DNA of 64,000 bases from Pseudomonas sp. LS1212 (lineage in GTDB: Bacteria; Pseudomonadota; Gammaproteobacteria; Pseudomonadales; Pseudomonadaceae), in assembly GCF_024741815.1 (NCBI RefSeq), contig NZ_CP102951.1, forward strand, positions 5,222,001 through 5,286,000, in the 5' to 3' direction. The notes below the pieces were generated by a model. It worked only from the letters and a program-made list of their open reading frames with translations, was not told the DNA's origin and made no database searches. Within the stretch, counting starts at the first letter, position 1. Each line of letters begins with the position of its first letter. Positions 31,676 to 41,518 of this stretch are shown here, piece after piece. The position numbers were made by a program, and so were the translations under genes.

Positions 31676-33865
31676 ATGACTGAACACGTTCAAGTCGGTG
31701 GCCTTCAGGTCGCCAAAGTCCTGTTCGACTTCGTGAATAACGAAGCCATCCCTGGAACCGGTGTCAACGCCGAACAGTTCTGGGTGGGCGCGGAAAAGAT
31801 CATCAACGACCTCGCTCCAAAGAACAAAGCGCTACTGGCCAAGCGTGACGACCTGCAGGCGAAAATCGACGCCTGGCACCAGGCGCGTCATGCTTCTGGG
31901 AAAGCCGAGGCTCATGACGCAACGGCCTACAAAGCCTTCTTGCAAGAAATCGGTTATCTGCTGCCAGAAGCTGCTGATTTCCAGGCGACGACGCAAAATG
32001 TCGATGACGAAATCGCGCGCATGGCCGGCCCACAGCTGGTCGTGCCGGTGATGAATGCCCGTTTTGCCCTCAACGCTTCCAATGCCCGTTGGGGTTCGCT
32101 CTACGATGCCCTGTACGGCACCGACGCCATCAGCGATGCCGGTGGCGCGGAAAAAGGCAAAGGCTACAACAAAGTCCGTGGTGACAAGGTGATCGCTTTC
32201 GCCCGCGCTTTCCTCGATGAAGCCGTACCATTGGCTGCCGGCTCCCACGTCGACTCCACCGGCTACACGGTCGTCGACGGCAAGCTGGTTGTCAGCCTCA
32301 AGGGTGGCAGCAACTCCGGCCTGCGTAACGATGCGCAACTGATCGCCTTCAAGGGCGACGCACAAGCGCCGACCGCCATCCTGCTGAAGAACAACGGCCT
32401 GCACTTCGAAATCCAGGTGGATGCCAGCAGCCCGATCGGCCAGACCGACCCGGCCGGCATCAAGGACATGCTGATGGAGGCCGCGCTGACCACCATCATG
32501 GACTGCGAAGACTCCGTTGCCGCAGTCGATGCCGACGACAAGGTGGTGATCTACCGCAACTGGCTCGGCCTGATGAAGGGCGACCTGGCCGAACAAGTGT
32601 TCAAGGCTGGCGAGACCTTCACCCGGACCATGAACCCCGATCGCAAATACATCGCGATCGACGGCAGCGAGTTGACACTGCACGGCCGTTCCCTGCTGTT
32701 CGTACGCAACGTCGGTCACCTGATGACCATCGATGCGATCCTCGACGGCCAGGGCAACCAAGTGCCCGAAGGCATCCTCGACGGTCTGGTCACCAGCCTG
32801 GCAGCGATTCACAGCCTCAATGGCAACACCGCGCGCAAGAACAGCCGCACCGGTTCGGTCTACATCGTCAAACCGAAAATGCATGGCCCGGAAGAAGCCG
32901 CGTTCACCAACGAACTGTTCGGCCGCATCGAAGAAGTCCTGGGCCTGCCGCGCAACACGCTGAAAGTCGGCATCATGGACGAGGAGCGCCGTACCACGGT
33001 CAACCTCAAGGCCTGCATCAAGGCCGCCAGCGAGCGCGTGGTGTTCATCAACACCGGTTTCCTCGACCGTACCGGCGACGAAATCCACACCTCGATGGAA
33101 GCCGGCGCCGTCGTGCGCAAGGCCGCCATGAAAGCCGAGAAGTGGATCGGTGCCTACGAGAACTGGAACGTCGACATCGGCCTGAGCACCGGCCTGCAAG
33201 GCCGCGCCCAGATTGGTAAAGGCATGTGGGCCATGCCGGACCTGATGGCCGACATGCTCGAGCAGAAAATCGCTCACCCACTGGCCGGTGCCAACACCGC
33301 CTGGGTACCGTCGCCGACTGCTGCTGCCCTGCACGCCCTGCACTACCACAAGGTCGACGTATTCGCGCGTCAGGCCGAACTGGCCAAGCGCGCCCGCGCT
33401 TCGGTCGATGACATTCTGACCATCCCTCTGGCTGCCAACACCAGCTGGTCGGCCGAAGAGATCCAGAACGAACTCGACAACAACGCCCAGGGCATCCTCG
33501 GTTACGTGGTGCGCTGGATCGACCAGGGTGTCGGCTGCTCGAAAGTGCCGGACATCAACGACGTCGGCTTGATGGAAGACCGCGCCACCCTGCGGATTTC
33601 CAGCCAGCTGCTGGCCAACTGGCTGCGTCATGGCATCGTTACCGAAGAGCAGGTTCTGCAGAGCCTCAAGCGCATGGCCCCGGTGGTCGACCGGCAGAAC
33701 GCCGCCGACCCGCTGTACCGTCCGCTGGCACCTGACTTCGACAACAACATCGCCTTCCAGGCGGCGGTCGAGCTGGTGGTAGAAGGTACCAAACAGCCAA
33801 ACGGCTACACCGAGCCGGTCCTGCATCGTCGTCGTCGTGAATTCAAAGCGAAGAACGGCCTGTAA
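31676..33865 (+). CDS. glcB: Malate synthase G
   Basis: 729 aa from the ATG at 31676, the length of the large monomeric G isoform. It condenses glyoxylate with acetyl-CoA to malate. Recognised segments: MDCEDSVAAVDADDKV (metal/glyoxylate site), SVYIVKPKMHGPEEAAF, KVGIMDEERRTTVNLKACI, VFINTGFLDRTGDEIHTSMEAG and KGMWAMPDLMADML. Single-gene unit with a strong terminator downstream. Confidence 0.96.
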   Translation: MTEHVQVGGLQVAKVLFDFVNNEAIPGTGVNAEQFWVGAEKIINDLAPKNKALLAKRDDLQAKIDAWHQARHASGKAEAHDATAYKAFLQEIGYLLPEAADFQATTQNVDDEIARMAGPQLVVPVMNARFALNASNARWGSLYDALYGTDAISDAGGAEKGKGYNKVRGDKVIAFARAFLDEAVPLAAGSHVDSTGYTVVDGKLVVSLKGGSNSGLRNDAQLIAFKGDAQAPTAILLKNNGLHFEIQVDASSPIGQTDPAGIKDMLMEAALTTIMDCEDSVAAVDADDKVVIYRNWLGLMKGDLAEQVFKAGETFTRTMNPDRKYIAIDGSELTLHGRSLLFVRNVGHLMTIDAILDGQGNQVPEGILDGLVTSLAAIHSLNGNTARKNSRTGSVYIVKPKMHGPEEAAFTNELFGRIEEVLGLPRNTLKVGIMDEERRTTVNLKACIKAASERVVFINTGFLDRTGDEIHTSMEAGAVVRKAAMKAEKWIGAYENWNVDIGLSTGLQGRAQIGKGMWAMPDLMADMLEQKIAHPLAGANTAWVPSPTAAALHALHYHKVDVFARQAELAKRARASVDDILTIPLAANTSWSAEEIQNELDNNAQGILGYVVRWIDQGVGCSKVPDINDVGLMEDRATLRISSQLLANWLRHGIVTEEQVLQSLKRMAPVVDRQNAADPLYRPLAPDFDNNIAFQAAVELVVEGTKQPNGYTEPVLHRRRREFKAKNGL

Positions 33866-33874
33866 GACGCAATA

Positions 33875-33909
33875 CAAAAAGCCCCGATCGCAAGATCGGG
33901 GCTTTTTTA
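33875..33909. terminator. Bidirectional terminator between glcB and the receiver gene
   Basis: AAAAAGCCCCGATC-GCAA-GATCGGGGCTTTTTT serves glcB on the plus strand and, with the A-run read as T on the other strand, the convergent response-regulator gene. The hairpin overlaps the last codon of the latter. Confidence 0.92.
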
Positions 33910-34383
33910 TGCCTGGGGATCGAGGCCCAGTTCCCGGCGGGCCAATGTAATCAGCTGCTTCGAATCGATCGGTTTGAGCAGGAAGTCGACGACGCTCAAA
34001 TGCATGGCCGCGATGGCATCTTTGACATCCGCATCGCCGGAAATGATCACAATAGGCAAAGCACTGCGCTCGGACTCGCGGATCTGGCGAATCAACTCCA
34101 ACCCATCGAACGGCCCAATGCGCAGGTCGGTAATCAGCAGGCCAATGGATTTGTCGGCCGCGAGCGAACGCAAGGCCTGGGCGGCGCTATTGGCCGTCAG
34201 GCACTGGATGCCATGAAGCTGAAGAATTTCCGCCAGAACTTCCCGCGCCCCTTGATCGTCATCGACGATCAAGGCTTTTAGAGGTAACGCCTCGGGTTCC
34301 TGCATGACGGCATTGATTGCTTCACGCTCTTCGTCACTCAAAATATCGTGATCGGACATAACCTTCTCATCATCAATGCCCAT
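33907..34383 (-). CDS. Stand-alone receiver-domain response regulator
   Basis: 158 aa. A 35-residue acidic N-terminal extension (SDHDILSDEEREAINAVMQEPEAL) precedes a CheY-like receiver: acidic pocket VDDD, phospho-acceptor Asp in LLITDLRIGPFDG, Thr/Ser position in IVIISGDADV, and Lys in DFLLKPIDSKQL. There is no output domain, so it acts through protein contact or as a phosphate sink. No histidine kinase is adjacent. An ATG at 34359 is an alternative start; neither has a good RBS. Convergent with glcB and divergent from the CBS/NTase gene. Confidence 0.85.
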   Translation of the reverse strand: MGIDDEKVMSDHDILSDEEREAINAVMQEPEALPLKALIVDDDQGAREVLAEILQLHGIQCLTANSAAQALRSLAADKSIGLLITDLRIGPFDGLELIRQIRESERSALPIVIISGDADVKDAIAAMHLSVVDFLLKPIDSKQLITLARRELGLDPQA

Positions 34384-34545
34384 GCTGACTACCCTGTCTA
34401 TTGAGTTCAGACTGCATTGATACAGGTTTCAACCCGCCCTTCGTCGGTTTATCCATAATTCGGATCCAAAATCCGCTGGGTGCCCACGCGCCTGGAGGTT
34501 TTTTAGACTTACGTCCAATGGGCACCCCAGCGCCGGGGGTCGACC

Positions 34546-36516
34546 ATGGCAGTTGATAAACACAATGCGGTAGTGGTCATGAGTAAAACGGACGCCTTTG
34601 CCCAGGCTGGGAAAACAGCAGTACTGCAGAATATCCACGGCACCATGCAGTTTCTGCAACGCTTTCCACCTTTCAACCAGATGGAGAATGCGCACCTGGC
34701 GTACCTGGTAGAACAATGCCAACTGCGCTTTTTTGCCGAAGGCGAAAGCATCATCAAACCTGCCGATGGCGCGGTGGAGCACTTCTATATCGTAAAACAG
34801 GGGCGCGTGGTCGGCGAACGACCGCACACCGCCAAACGCGGCACCGAAACCACCTTCGAGATTGCCACTGGTGAATGCTTCCCGCTGGCAGCATTGCTGG
34901 GCGAACGCGCGACGCGCACCGAACACCTGGCTGCCGAGGATACCTTCTGCCTGCAGTTGAACAAGCTGGCCTTCATCAAGCTATTCGCGCTCTCGGCCCC
35001 TTTCCGCGACTTCGCCCTGCGCGGCGTCAGCAGCCTGCTCGACCAGGTCAACCAGCAAGTCCAGCGCCGTGCCGTGGAAACTCTCGGTACCCAGTATTCG
35101 CTCAACACCCGCCTGGGCGAACTGGCCATGCGTCATCCAGTCACCTGCGGCCCGCAAACACCGCTGCGCGAGGCCGTGAAGCTGATGCATGAACAGCAGG
35201 TCGGCAGTATCGTGATCGTCGACCAACACAGGGCGCCCCAAGGTATCTTCACCCTGCGCGACCTGCGCCAGGTGGTTGCCGATGGCAGCGCCGACTTCAG
35301 CCAGGGCATCGAACGGCACATGACCCAGGCACCCTTCTACCTGAGCCCCGATGCCACGGCCTTCGACGCCGCCATCGCCATGACCGAGCGGCATATCGCC
35401 CACGTGTGTCTGGTCAAGGAGCAGCGACTTTGCGGCGTGGTTTCCGAGCGCGACCTGTTCTCGTTGCAGCGGGTCGATCTGGTGCACCTGGCCCGTACTA
35501 TCCGCCACGCCTCGCGCATCGAGAGCCTGGTGGGCCTGCGCGGGGAGATCCGCCAGCTGGTCGACCGCATGCTGGCCCACGGCGCATCCTCGACCCAGAT
35601 CACCCAGATCATCACCCTGCTCAACGATCACATGGTCTGCCGGGTCATTGAGCTGGTACTCGAAGAAAAAGGCGATCCCGGCATCCCGTTCAGCTGGCTG
35701 TGCTTCGGCAGCGAAGGGCGGCGCGAGCAAACGCTGCATACCGACCAGGACAACGGCATCATTTTCGAAGCCCGCGATGCCGCCCATGCCGCCGAGATCC
35801 GCAGTGTGCTGCTGCCGCTGGCGCAGCAGATCAATCAGGGCCTGGTGCAATGCGGCTTCACCCTGTGCAAGGGCAACATCATGGCCGGCAACCCCGAGCT
35901 GTGCCTATCCCGCGCCGAATGGGGCCGCCGTTTTGCTGCCTTTATCCGCGAGGCAACGCCGGAAAACCTGCTGGCCTCGAGCATCTATTTCGACCTGCGC
36001 GTGGTCTGGGGCGAAGAACAAAGCTGCGTGCAATTGCGCAAGGGCATCCTCGACCAGGTGGCCGACAATCGACTGTTCCAGCGCATGATGGCCAACAATG
36101 CCCTGCGCCAACGCCCACCCGTGGGACGTTTCCGTGAGTTCGTGCTGACCCGCCAGGGCAGCGACAAGGCTGCCACGCTCGACCTCAAAGTCCAGGGCCT
36201 GACACCTTTCGTCGATGGTGCCCGGCTGCTGGCGCTGGCCCATGGCATCGATGCCAACAACACTCTGGAGCGCCTGCGCCAATTGGTAGCCCGGGAAGTC
36301 ATTGACCGTCTCGATGGTGCCGCCTATGAGGAGGCCTATCACTTCATCCAGCAGACCCGCATGCAACAACATCAATTGCAGAGCCGGCAGAACCTGCCCT
36401 ACTCCAACCGGGTCGACCCCGACAGCCTTAACGATCTGGATCGGCGTATCCTGCGTGAATCCCTGCGCCAGGCCCAGCGCCTGCAAAGCAGCCTGACATT
36501 GCGGTATCAGCTATGA
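34546..36516 (+). CDS. cNMP-binding/CBS/DUF294 nucleotidyltransferase-like protein
   Basis: 656 aa. Four domains in order: a cyclic-nucleotide-binding fold (about 35-150, GESIIKPADGAVEHFYIVKQGRVVGE), a CBS pair (about 170-290, RHPVTCGPQTPLREAVKLMHEQQVGSIVIVD and THVCLV-like repeats), a DUF294 nucleotidyltransferase-like domain with GSEGRREQTLHTDQDNGII (about 390, G-S then D-x-D), and a C-terminal DUF294_C helical domain. GlnD-like signal integration is likely but the target is unknown. ATG 34579 is an alternative start. It overlaps the exonuclease gene by four bases, forming a conserved pair. Confidence 0.85.
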   Translation: MAVDKHNAVVVMSKTDAFAQAGKTAVLQNIHGTMQFLQRFPPFNQMENAHLAYLVEQCQLRFFAEGESIIKPADGAVEHFYIVKQGRVVGERPHTAKRGTETTFEIATGECFPLAALLGERATRTEHLAAEDTFCLQLNKLAFIKLFALSAPFRDFALRGVSSLLDQVNQQVQRRAVETLGTQYSLNTRLGELAMRHPVTCGPQTPLREAVKLMHEQQVGSIVIVDQHRAPQGIFTLRDLRQVVADGSADFSQGIERHMTQAPFYLSPDATAFDAAIAMTERHIAHVCLVKEQRLCGVVSERDLFSLQRVDLVHLARTIRHASRIESLVGLRGEIRQLVDRMLAHGASSTQITQIITLLNDHMVCRVIELVLEEKGDPGIPFSWLCFGSEGRREQTLHTDQDNGIIFEARDAAHAAEIRSVLLPLAQQINQGLVQCGFTLCKGNIMAGNPELCLSRAEWGRRFAAFIREATPENLLASSIYFDLRVVWGEEQSCVQLRKGILDQVADNRLFQRMMANNALRQRPPVGRFREFVLTRQGSDKAATLDLKVQGLTPFVDGARLLALAHGIDANNTLERLRQLVAREVIDRLDGAAYEEAYHFIQQTRMQQHQLQSRQNLPYSNRVDPDSLNDLDRRILRESLRQAQRLQSSLTLRYQL

Positions 36517-37220
36517 GCCTGTTTGCCTGGTTGCGGCCCAGCCCACCGCAGCTCACTGCCGAGCAGCAACAACGCGTGCAAGCATTGGCCAGCCCTGGTG
36601 CGTTGGCCGAGCACTCTCTGCGCCAGCAGCGCTGGGTAGTGCTCGATCTGGAAACCACCGGCCTGAATATCAACCGCGATCAGGTTCTGTCCATTGGCGC
36701 TGTGGTGATCGAAGACGGCGCCATCGACCTGGGGCAGCAGTTCGAGCGCACCCTGCAGCGCAGTGAACTGAAGACCGGCCCCAGCGTGCTGATTCATGGC
36801 CTGGGGCCCAGCGCCATTGCTGCTGGCAGCAAGCCCGCCGAAGCCCTGCTGGACCTGATGCAATTCATCGGCGACAGCCCGGTGCTGGCGTTTCATGCCC
36901 CCTTCGATCAACGCATGCTCAGCCGCGCGCTCAAGGACAGCCTCGGCTATCGCCTGCAGCACAGCTTTTTCGACCTGGCGGAATTGGCCCCCATGCTTTG
37001 CCCGCAAGCAACGCTGCGTGAAGCCGGGCTGGATGACTGGACCGCCTGGTTCGGCCTGCAGGCACACGCCCGCCACCATGCCAGCGCCGATGCCCTGGTC
37101 ACCGCCGAGCTGGCCTTGATTCTGTTCAGCAAGGCGCGGCGCCAGCAAATCGACAGCCCCCTGCATCTGGAGCATCGCCTGAACCAGTGGCGTCGCCGTC
37201 AGCGCACCCACTCATTCTGA
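36513..37220 (+). CDS. DnaQ-like 3'-5' exonuclease (DEDDh)
   Basis: 235 aa. Exonuclease motifs of the DNA polymerase III epsilon family: Exo I VVLDLETTGLNI (D44, E46), Exo II around VLAFHAPFDQRML, and Exo III HHASADALVTAEL (H...D, DEDDh type). It has an extra N-terminal 40 residues and no polymerase-binding tail like true DnaQ, so it is probably a repair or RNA/DNA-trimming nuclease. Start codon overlaps the preceding stop (ATGA), so the pair is translationally coupled. Confidence 0.85.
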   Translation: MSLFAWLRPSPPQLTAEQQQRVQALASPGALAEHSLRQQRWVVLDLETTGLNINRDQVLSIGAVVIEDGAIDLGQQFERTLQRSELKTGPSVLIHGLGPSAIAAGSKPAEALLDLMQFIGDSPVLAFHAPFDQRMLSRALKDSLGYRLQHSFFDLAELAPMLCPQATLREAGLDDWTAWFGLQAHARHHASADALVTAELALILFSKARRQQIDSPLHLEHRLNQWRRRQRTHSF

Positions 37221-37296
37221 GCCTGGCGGTGCACCCGCTTCCCCGGAAACAACCGATGAGCGTGAATTGCGCAGAGTGAAAGGCTCTGCGACAATC

Positions 37297-37314
37297 GCGA
37301 ATAATTCTCGTTAG
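37297..37314. promoter_or_regulatory. Probable Fur box upstream of the iron sigma-factor gene
   Basis: GCGAATAATTCTCGTTAG fits the imperfect AT-rich palindrome of Fur sites (AATAATTCTCATT type). It ends 27 bp before the start codon of the sigma-factor gene, where iron-replete Fur would block transcription. Confidence 0.55.
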
Positions 37315-37341
37315 TTTGAACTTTCTTTTCCGGGGAATGCC

Positions 37342-37860
37342 TTGTCGTCAGCCCAAAGCCCTCACAGTGAGCTGGTCGGTGCGCTGTACCGCGACCACCG
37401 CAGTTGGCTGCTCGCCTGGCTCAGGCGCAACATCGCCTGCCCGCAGCGGGCCGAGGACCTGAGCCAGGACACCTTCATGCGCCTGCTCGGCCGTGATGCG
37501 CTCACTACGCCCCGCGAGCCGCGGGCGTTTCTGGTCGCCATCGCCAAGGGTCTGCTGTTCGACCATTTCCGCCGCACGGCACTGGAACAGGCCTACCTGT
37601 CCGAGCTGATGCTGATACCGGAAGCCGAGCAGCCTTCGCCCGAAGAGCAACACCTGATCCTCGAAGACCTCAAGGCCATCGACCGCCTGCTCGGCAAGCT
37701 GTCGAGCAAGGCCCGCGCCGCTTTTCTGCACAGCCGCCTGGATGGCCTCGGCCACGCCGAGATCGCCGAGCGCCTCGGGGTGTCGGTGCCACGGGTGCGT
37801 CAATACCTGGCCCAAGGCATGCGCCAATGCTATGTGGCGCTCTATGGTGAGCCGACATGA
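37342..37860 (+). CDS. ECF (FecI-type) sigma factor, FoxI-like
   Basis: 172 aa from a TTG at 37342 with GGGG about ten bases before it; the nearby ATG (37338) is out of frame. Sigma region 2 (LVGALYRDHRSWLLAWLRRN...AEDLSQDTFMRLL, about 10-55) and region 4 (LPGKLSSKARAAFLHSRLDGLGHAEIAERLGVSVPRVRQYL-like, about 115-160) are clear. It directs RNA polymerase to the receptor gene downstream when the receptor binds its siderophore. Four-base overlap (ATGA) with the anti-sigma gene. Confidence 0.9.
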   Translation: MSSAQSPHSELVGALYRDHRSWLLAWLRRNIACPQRAEDLSQDTFMRLLGRDALTTPREPRAFLVAIAKGLLFDHFRRTALEQAYLSELMLIPEAEQPSPEEQHLILEDLKAIDRLLGKLSSKARAAFLHSRLDGLGHAEIAERLGVSVPRVRQYLAQGMRQCYVALYGEPT

Positions 37861-38834
37861 GCCCGCTCGGTTCAATGCCGGTATCGGCACGGGTACTCGA
37901 TGCCGCCATTGCCTGGCAGCTATGCCTGGACTCGGGCAATGGCAGCGTGGTCGAGCGCGCCGAGTTCAGCCAGTGGTACGCCGCCGATGAAGAGCATGCG
38001 CGCGCCTGGATGCAGTTGGGCATGCTCGACCAGCGCTTCAGTGCCGCCGCCGGCCCCGCACGCAAGGCCCTGATGCAATCGCGCACCAGCCTGCGACGGC
38101 GGGTGCGCAAACTTGGCAGCGGCATCGCCAGCGTGATGCTGGTCGGTGGCCTGGCGCTGTTTTTCGGTGATCGCCATCTGCCGCTCAATTACTGGCTGGC
38201 CGATCAACGCACGGCCACCGGCGAGCAACGCATGATGCGCCTGGCCGATGGCACGCTACTCAACCTCAACACCCACAGTGCGGTGGATGTGCGTTTCGAT
38301 GACAAGCAGCGACTGATCGTGTTGCAGGAAGGTGAAATCTTCATCGAAACCGGGCACAAGGATGACCGGCCCTTCATCGTCGCCACCGCCGATGGCCGCC
38401 TGCGAGCGCTGGGCACGCGCTTTCTGGTCAAGCTCGAAGAGGACGGCACCCGCTTGAGCGTGCTGCAATCAGCGGTCGCTGCCCAGCCTGAGGACAGCCA
38501 CGACGAACAGATCCTGCGCGAAGGCCAGCAAGTGCTGATGCGCCACAATGGCCTGAGCGCCACCCTCGCCCTGGCCCCCGGTGCCGACGCCTGGACCCGG
38601 GGCATGCTGGTGGTCGACAACGCTCGTCTCGGTGACCTGGTCAAGGAGCTCGGGCGTTATCGCAGTGGCTATCTGGGGGTTAGCCCGGAGGTTGCCAACC
38701 TGCACATCACCGGTAGCTTCCCGCTGACCAATACCGACCTTGCGCTGCAATCCTTGGTGCCGACGTTGCCGGTGCAGATTGAGCAGCGTGCGCCTTGGTG
38801 GGTTACGGTGGCGGCGCGCAAAGATAAGCCCTGA
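37857..38834 (+). CDS. FecR-type sigma regulator, FoxR-like
   Basis: 325 aa. The cytoplasmic N-terminal domain (about 10-80, with DSGNGSVVERAEFSQWYAADEEHARAWMQL, the DUF4880-like W motif) is followed by one membrane segment (about 87-105, SGIASVMLVGGLALFF). A periplasmic FecR domain follows with GEQRMMRLADGTLLNLNTHSAVDV and VLQEGEIFIETGHKDDRPFIVAT. It relays the receptor signal to the sigma factor. A small hairpin AAGACCC-TTT-GGGTCTTT right after the stop may end the two-gene transcript. Confidence 0.9.
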   Translation: MSPLGSMPVSARVLDAAIAWQLCLDSGNGSVVERAEFSQWYAADEEHARAWMQLGMLDQRFSAAAGPARKALMQSRTSLRRRVRKLGSGIASVMLVGGLALFFGDRHLPLNYWLADQRTATGEQRMMRLADGTLLNLNTHSAVDVRFDDKQRLIVLQEGEIFIETGHKDDRPFIVATADGRLRALGTRFLVKLEEDGTRLSVLQSAVAAQPEDSHDEQILREGQQVLMRHNGLSATLALAPGADAWTRGMLVVDNARLGDLVKELGRYRSGYLGVSPEVANLHITGSFPLTNTDLALQSLVPTLPVQIEQRAPWWVTVAARKDKP

Positions 38835-38850
38835 AGACCCTTTGGGTCTT

Positions 38851-38957
38851 TATCGCTGGCAAGCGGAACGCCGCCCGGCCAGCTCCCACAGGGACCTGCG
38901 CGACCCAAATATTTGGGGCAGGCAGAGGACCTTGTGGGAGCGGGCTTGCCCGCGATC
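38851..38957. repeat. REPIN, family 2 (with internal insertion)
   Basis: TATCGCTGGCAAGC...CCAGCTCCCACAGG faces ...TTGTGGGAGCGGGCTTGCCCGCGAT. The left arm is interrupted by 14 bases (GGAACGCCGCCCGG) relative to other copies. The centre has a palindrome CCCAAATATTTGGG. It lies between the FecR-type and TonB receptor genes. Confidence 0.8.
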
Positions 38958-39076
38958 GGCTGCTAAGCAGTCGTATTCTTGATTCTAAATCTAAATTATT
39001 TTCGATCAGCCCTATCACTTTCCGCTTTTCGCTCGGCACCAAGGCATTAAGCAACTTTTCCTTCTGGAGCCGCCGC

Positions 39077-41494
39077 ATGTCCCGCCCATTCGAAACCCTT
39101 CTGCGCCCCAGCCTCATGGCCGTGGCCATCGCCCTGGCCGCACCGCTGGCGAGCAGCCCGCTGATCGCCGCCGAGCAGGCCAGCAGCGTGCGCACCTATG
39201 ACCTGCCGGCGGGGCCGCTGTCGACCACCCTCAATCAAATCGCCAGCCAGGCCGGCCTGGCCCTGAGTCTGGACCCAAACCTGGCCAGTGGTCGTACCTC
39301 GGCGCCGGTCAGGGGCAAGTTCGATGCCCCTGGCGCCCTGCGCGAAGCCCTGCGCGGCACCGGCCTGCAACTGCAGCAGAGCAGTGTCGGCAGCTACAGC
39401 CTGGTTGCCATTCCCGAAGGCACCCTGGCCTTGCCCGAAACCAGCATCAACGCCCGCGAAGCTTATGAAAGCGCCTGGGGGCCGGTCACCGGTTACGTGG
39501 CCACCCGCACCGCCGCCGGGACCAAGACCGACACCCCTATCGTTGAAGCCCCGCGTTCGATTTCGGTCGTGACCCGCGAGCAGATGGACGACCGTTCGGT
39601 CCTCAACCTCAACGACGCCCTGCGCTACACCGCCGGCGTGATGAGCAGCGGCTACGGCTCGGACTCGCGTGCCGACTGGCTGCGGATTCGCGGTTTCGAC
39701 CCGACCCAGTTCCTCGATGGTCTGCCACTGCCAAAAGGTTCGTTTTCCAACCCGAAAGTCGAGCCATGGAACCTGGAGCGCATCGCCGTACTGCGCGGCC
39801 CGGCTTCTTCGGTGTACGGGCAGACGCCACCAGGCGGCATGCTCGACATGGTCAGCCGTCGCCCCCAGGCCGAAAATGCCAACCAGGTTGAACTGCAGGC
39901 TGGCAGCAACGAACACAAACAGATCAATTTCGACAGCACCGGCAAGATCGACGACGAAGGTCAGTTTCTCTACCGTGTCAGTGGCGTGGTGCGTGACAGC
40001 AACTCATCGACCGACCACGTGCCGGACAAGCGCTACAACATCGCGCCCAGCCTGACCTGGAACATCAACGACGATACCCACCTGACCTTTATCTCGCAGT
40101 ACACCCGCGACGATACGGGTATCAGTGGCCAGTTTCTGCCCCTGCAAGGCACCAAGCTCGATTCCCCCGCGGGCAAGATCTCGCACCACAAGAACCTGGG
40201 CGATCCGGACTGGGAGTTTTACGACCGCACTTACTACGCGCTCGGCTACGCCCTTGACCATCGCCTGAACGATGTCTGGCAGTTCCGTCAGAACCTGCGC
40301 TACACCAAGAGCGATCTGTCGTTTCAGGGCATCAACGTCGCCACCTTCAATACGGTCCAGCCCGATGGCACCGTGAACCGTGAGACCGGCATCGTCAACG
40401 AAGACATCAGCCAGTTTGCCGTAGACAACAACTTCCAGGCCGACTTCCAGACCGGAGCGCTGAGCCATACGCTGTTGCTGGGGCTGGATCACCAACGCTC
40501 CAACACCAACTACAACTGGTTATATGGCTTCCTCAACGTTCCACCCACCAATGTAAACCGACCGATCTACGGCCAGGACTTCTCCAACGTAGGCTATTTC
40601 AACTTCTACGATTACAACCAGAAAACCCGGCAAACCGGTCTGTACATACAAGACCAGATCGCCCTGGACAAATGGCGCCTGACAATCGGCGGCCGTGAAG
40701 ACTGGGTGCACACCGGCACCAAGTTCTACAACAACAACGAGGCGACCAACACTCAGCGCGACAAGGCGTTCAGCGGTAACGTCGGGCTGAGCCATGTCTT
40801 CGACAATGGCATTGCCCCGTACGTCTCCTACACCGAATCGTTCCAGCCGGCCACGGGTGCCAACGTGAACGCGACCGAGTCGTTCGAGCCCACCGAAGGG
40901 CGTCAGTATGAAACCGGGATCAAGTACCAACCGCCTGGCAGCAACACCTTGCTGACAGCGGCTGTGTACGATTTGCGCCAGAAGAACGTCAAGGTCACCG
41001 AAGGCAATATCACCAGCCAGGTGGGTGAACTTCAGGTTCGCGGCCTGGAGCTCGAAGCCACCACTGAAGTCACGGATAACCTCAAACTGATCGGTTCTTA
41101 CAGCTACACCGATTCGGAGATCCGCAAAGGCGCCGCCAACGAGCAAGGCAACCGCATGGCCCTGGTGCCGCGCAACCAGGCCACGCTCTGGAGCGATTAC
41201 ACCTGGCACAGCGGCGTGCTCGACGGCTTCGGTGTCGGCGCGGGTGTGCGCTATGTGGGCGATACCTACGGCAACACCACCAATACCGACCTGGGCCATG
41301 TCGGCTCCTACACCGTGTATGACGCCTCGGTACACTACGACCTCGGCCGCCTGAGCAACAGCCTCAAGGGTGCCTCGATCGCCGTGGATGCCAAGAACCT
41401 GTTCGACAAGGACTACCTGTCCAACTGCGACGGTTACTGGTGCTACTACGGTGACGAGCGCAACGTGGTCGCCAGCGTGAACTACAAGTGGTAA
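39077..41494 (+). CDS. TonB-dependent siderophore receptor, FoxA-like (ferrioxamine type), with signalling domain
   Basis: 805 aa. A signal peptide (1-33, ALAAPLASSPLIAA) leads into an N-terminal STN signalling domain (about 40-115, YDLPAGPLSTTLNQIASQAGLALS) that contacts the FecR-type regulator. A plug (about 150-260, EAPRSISVVTREQMDDRSVLNLNDALRYTAGV) and a 22-strand barrel follow, ending in NVVASVNYKW with the terminal aromatic residue. The neighbours (sigma factor, FecR, PepSY reductase) match the foxIRAB order known in P. aeruginosa, which favours ferrioxamine as ligand; this is inference from context. Confidence 0.88.
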   Translation: MSRPFETLLRPSLMAVAIALAAPLASSPLIAAEQASSVRTYDLPAGPLSTTLNQIASQAGLALSLDPNLASGRTSAPVRGKFDAPGALREALRGTGLQLQQSSVGSYSLVAIPEGTLALPETSINAREAYESAWGPVTGYVATRTAAGTKTDTPIVEAPRSISVVTREQMDDRSVLNLNDALRYTAGVMSSGYGSDSRADWLRIRGFDPTQFLDGLPLPKGSFSNPKVEPWNLERIAVLRGPASSVYGQTPPGGMLDMVSRRPQAENANQVELQAGSNEHKQINFDSTGKIDDEGQFLYRVSGVVRDSNSSTDHVPDKRYNIAPSLTWNINDDTHLTFISQYTRDDTGISGQFLPLQGTKLDSPAGKISHHKNLGDPDWEFYDRTYYALGYALDHRLNDVWQFRQNLRYTKSDLSFQGINVATFNTVQPDGTVNRETGIVNEDISQFAVDNNFQADFQTGALSHTLLLGLDHQRSNTNYNWLYGFLNVPPTNVNRPIYGQDFSNVGYFNFYDYNQKTRQTGLYIQDQIALDKWRLTIGGREDWVHTGTKFYNNNEATNTQRDKAFSGNVGLSHVFDNGIAPYVSYTESFQPATGANVNATESFEPTEGRQYETGIKYQPPGSNTLLTAAVYDLRQKNVKVTEGNITSQVGELQVRGLELEATTEVTDNLKLIGSYSYTDSEIRKGAANEQGNRMALVPRNQATLWSDYTWHSGVLDGFGVGAGVRYVGDTYGNTTNTDLGHVGSYTVYDASVHYDLGRLSNSLKGASIAVDAKNLFDKDYLSNCDGYWCYYGDERNVVASVNYKW

Positions 41495-41518
41495 GCCGCT
41501 AGGGCCATCCCGTTGTAC

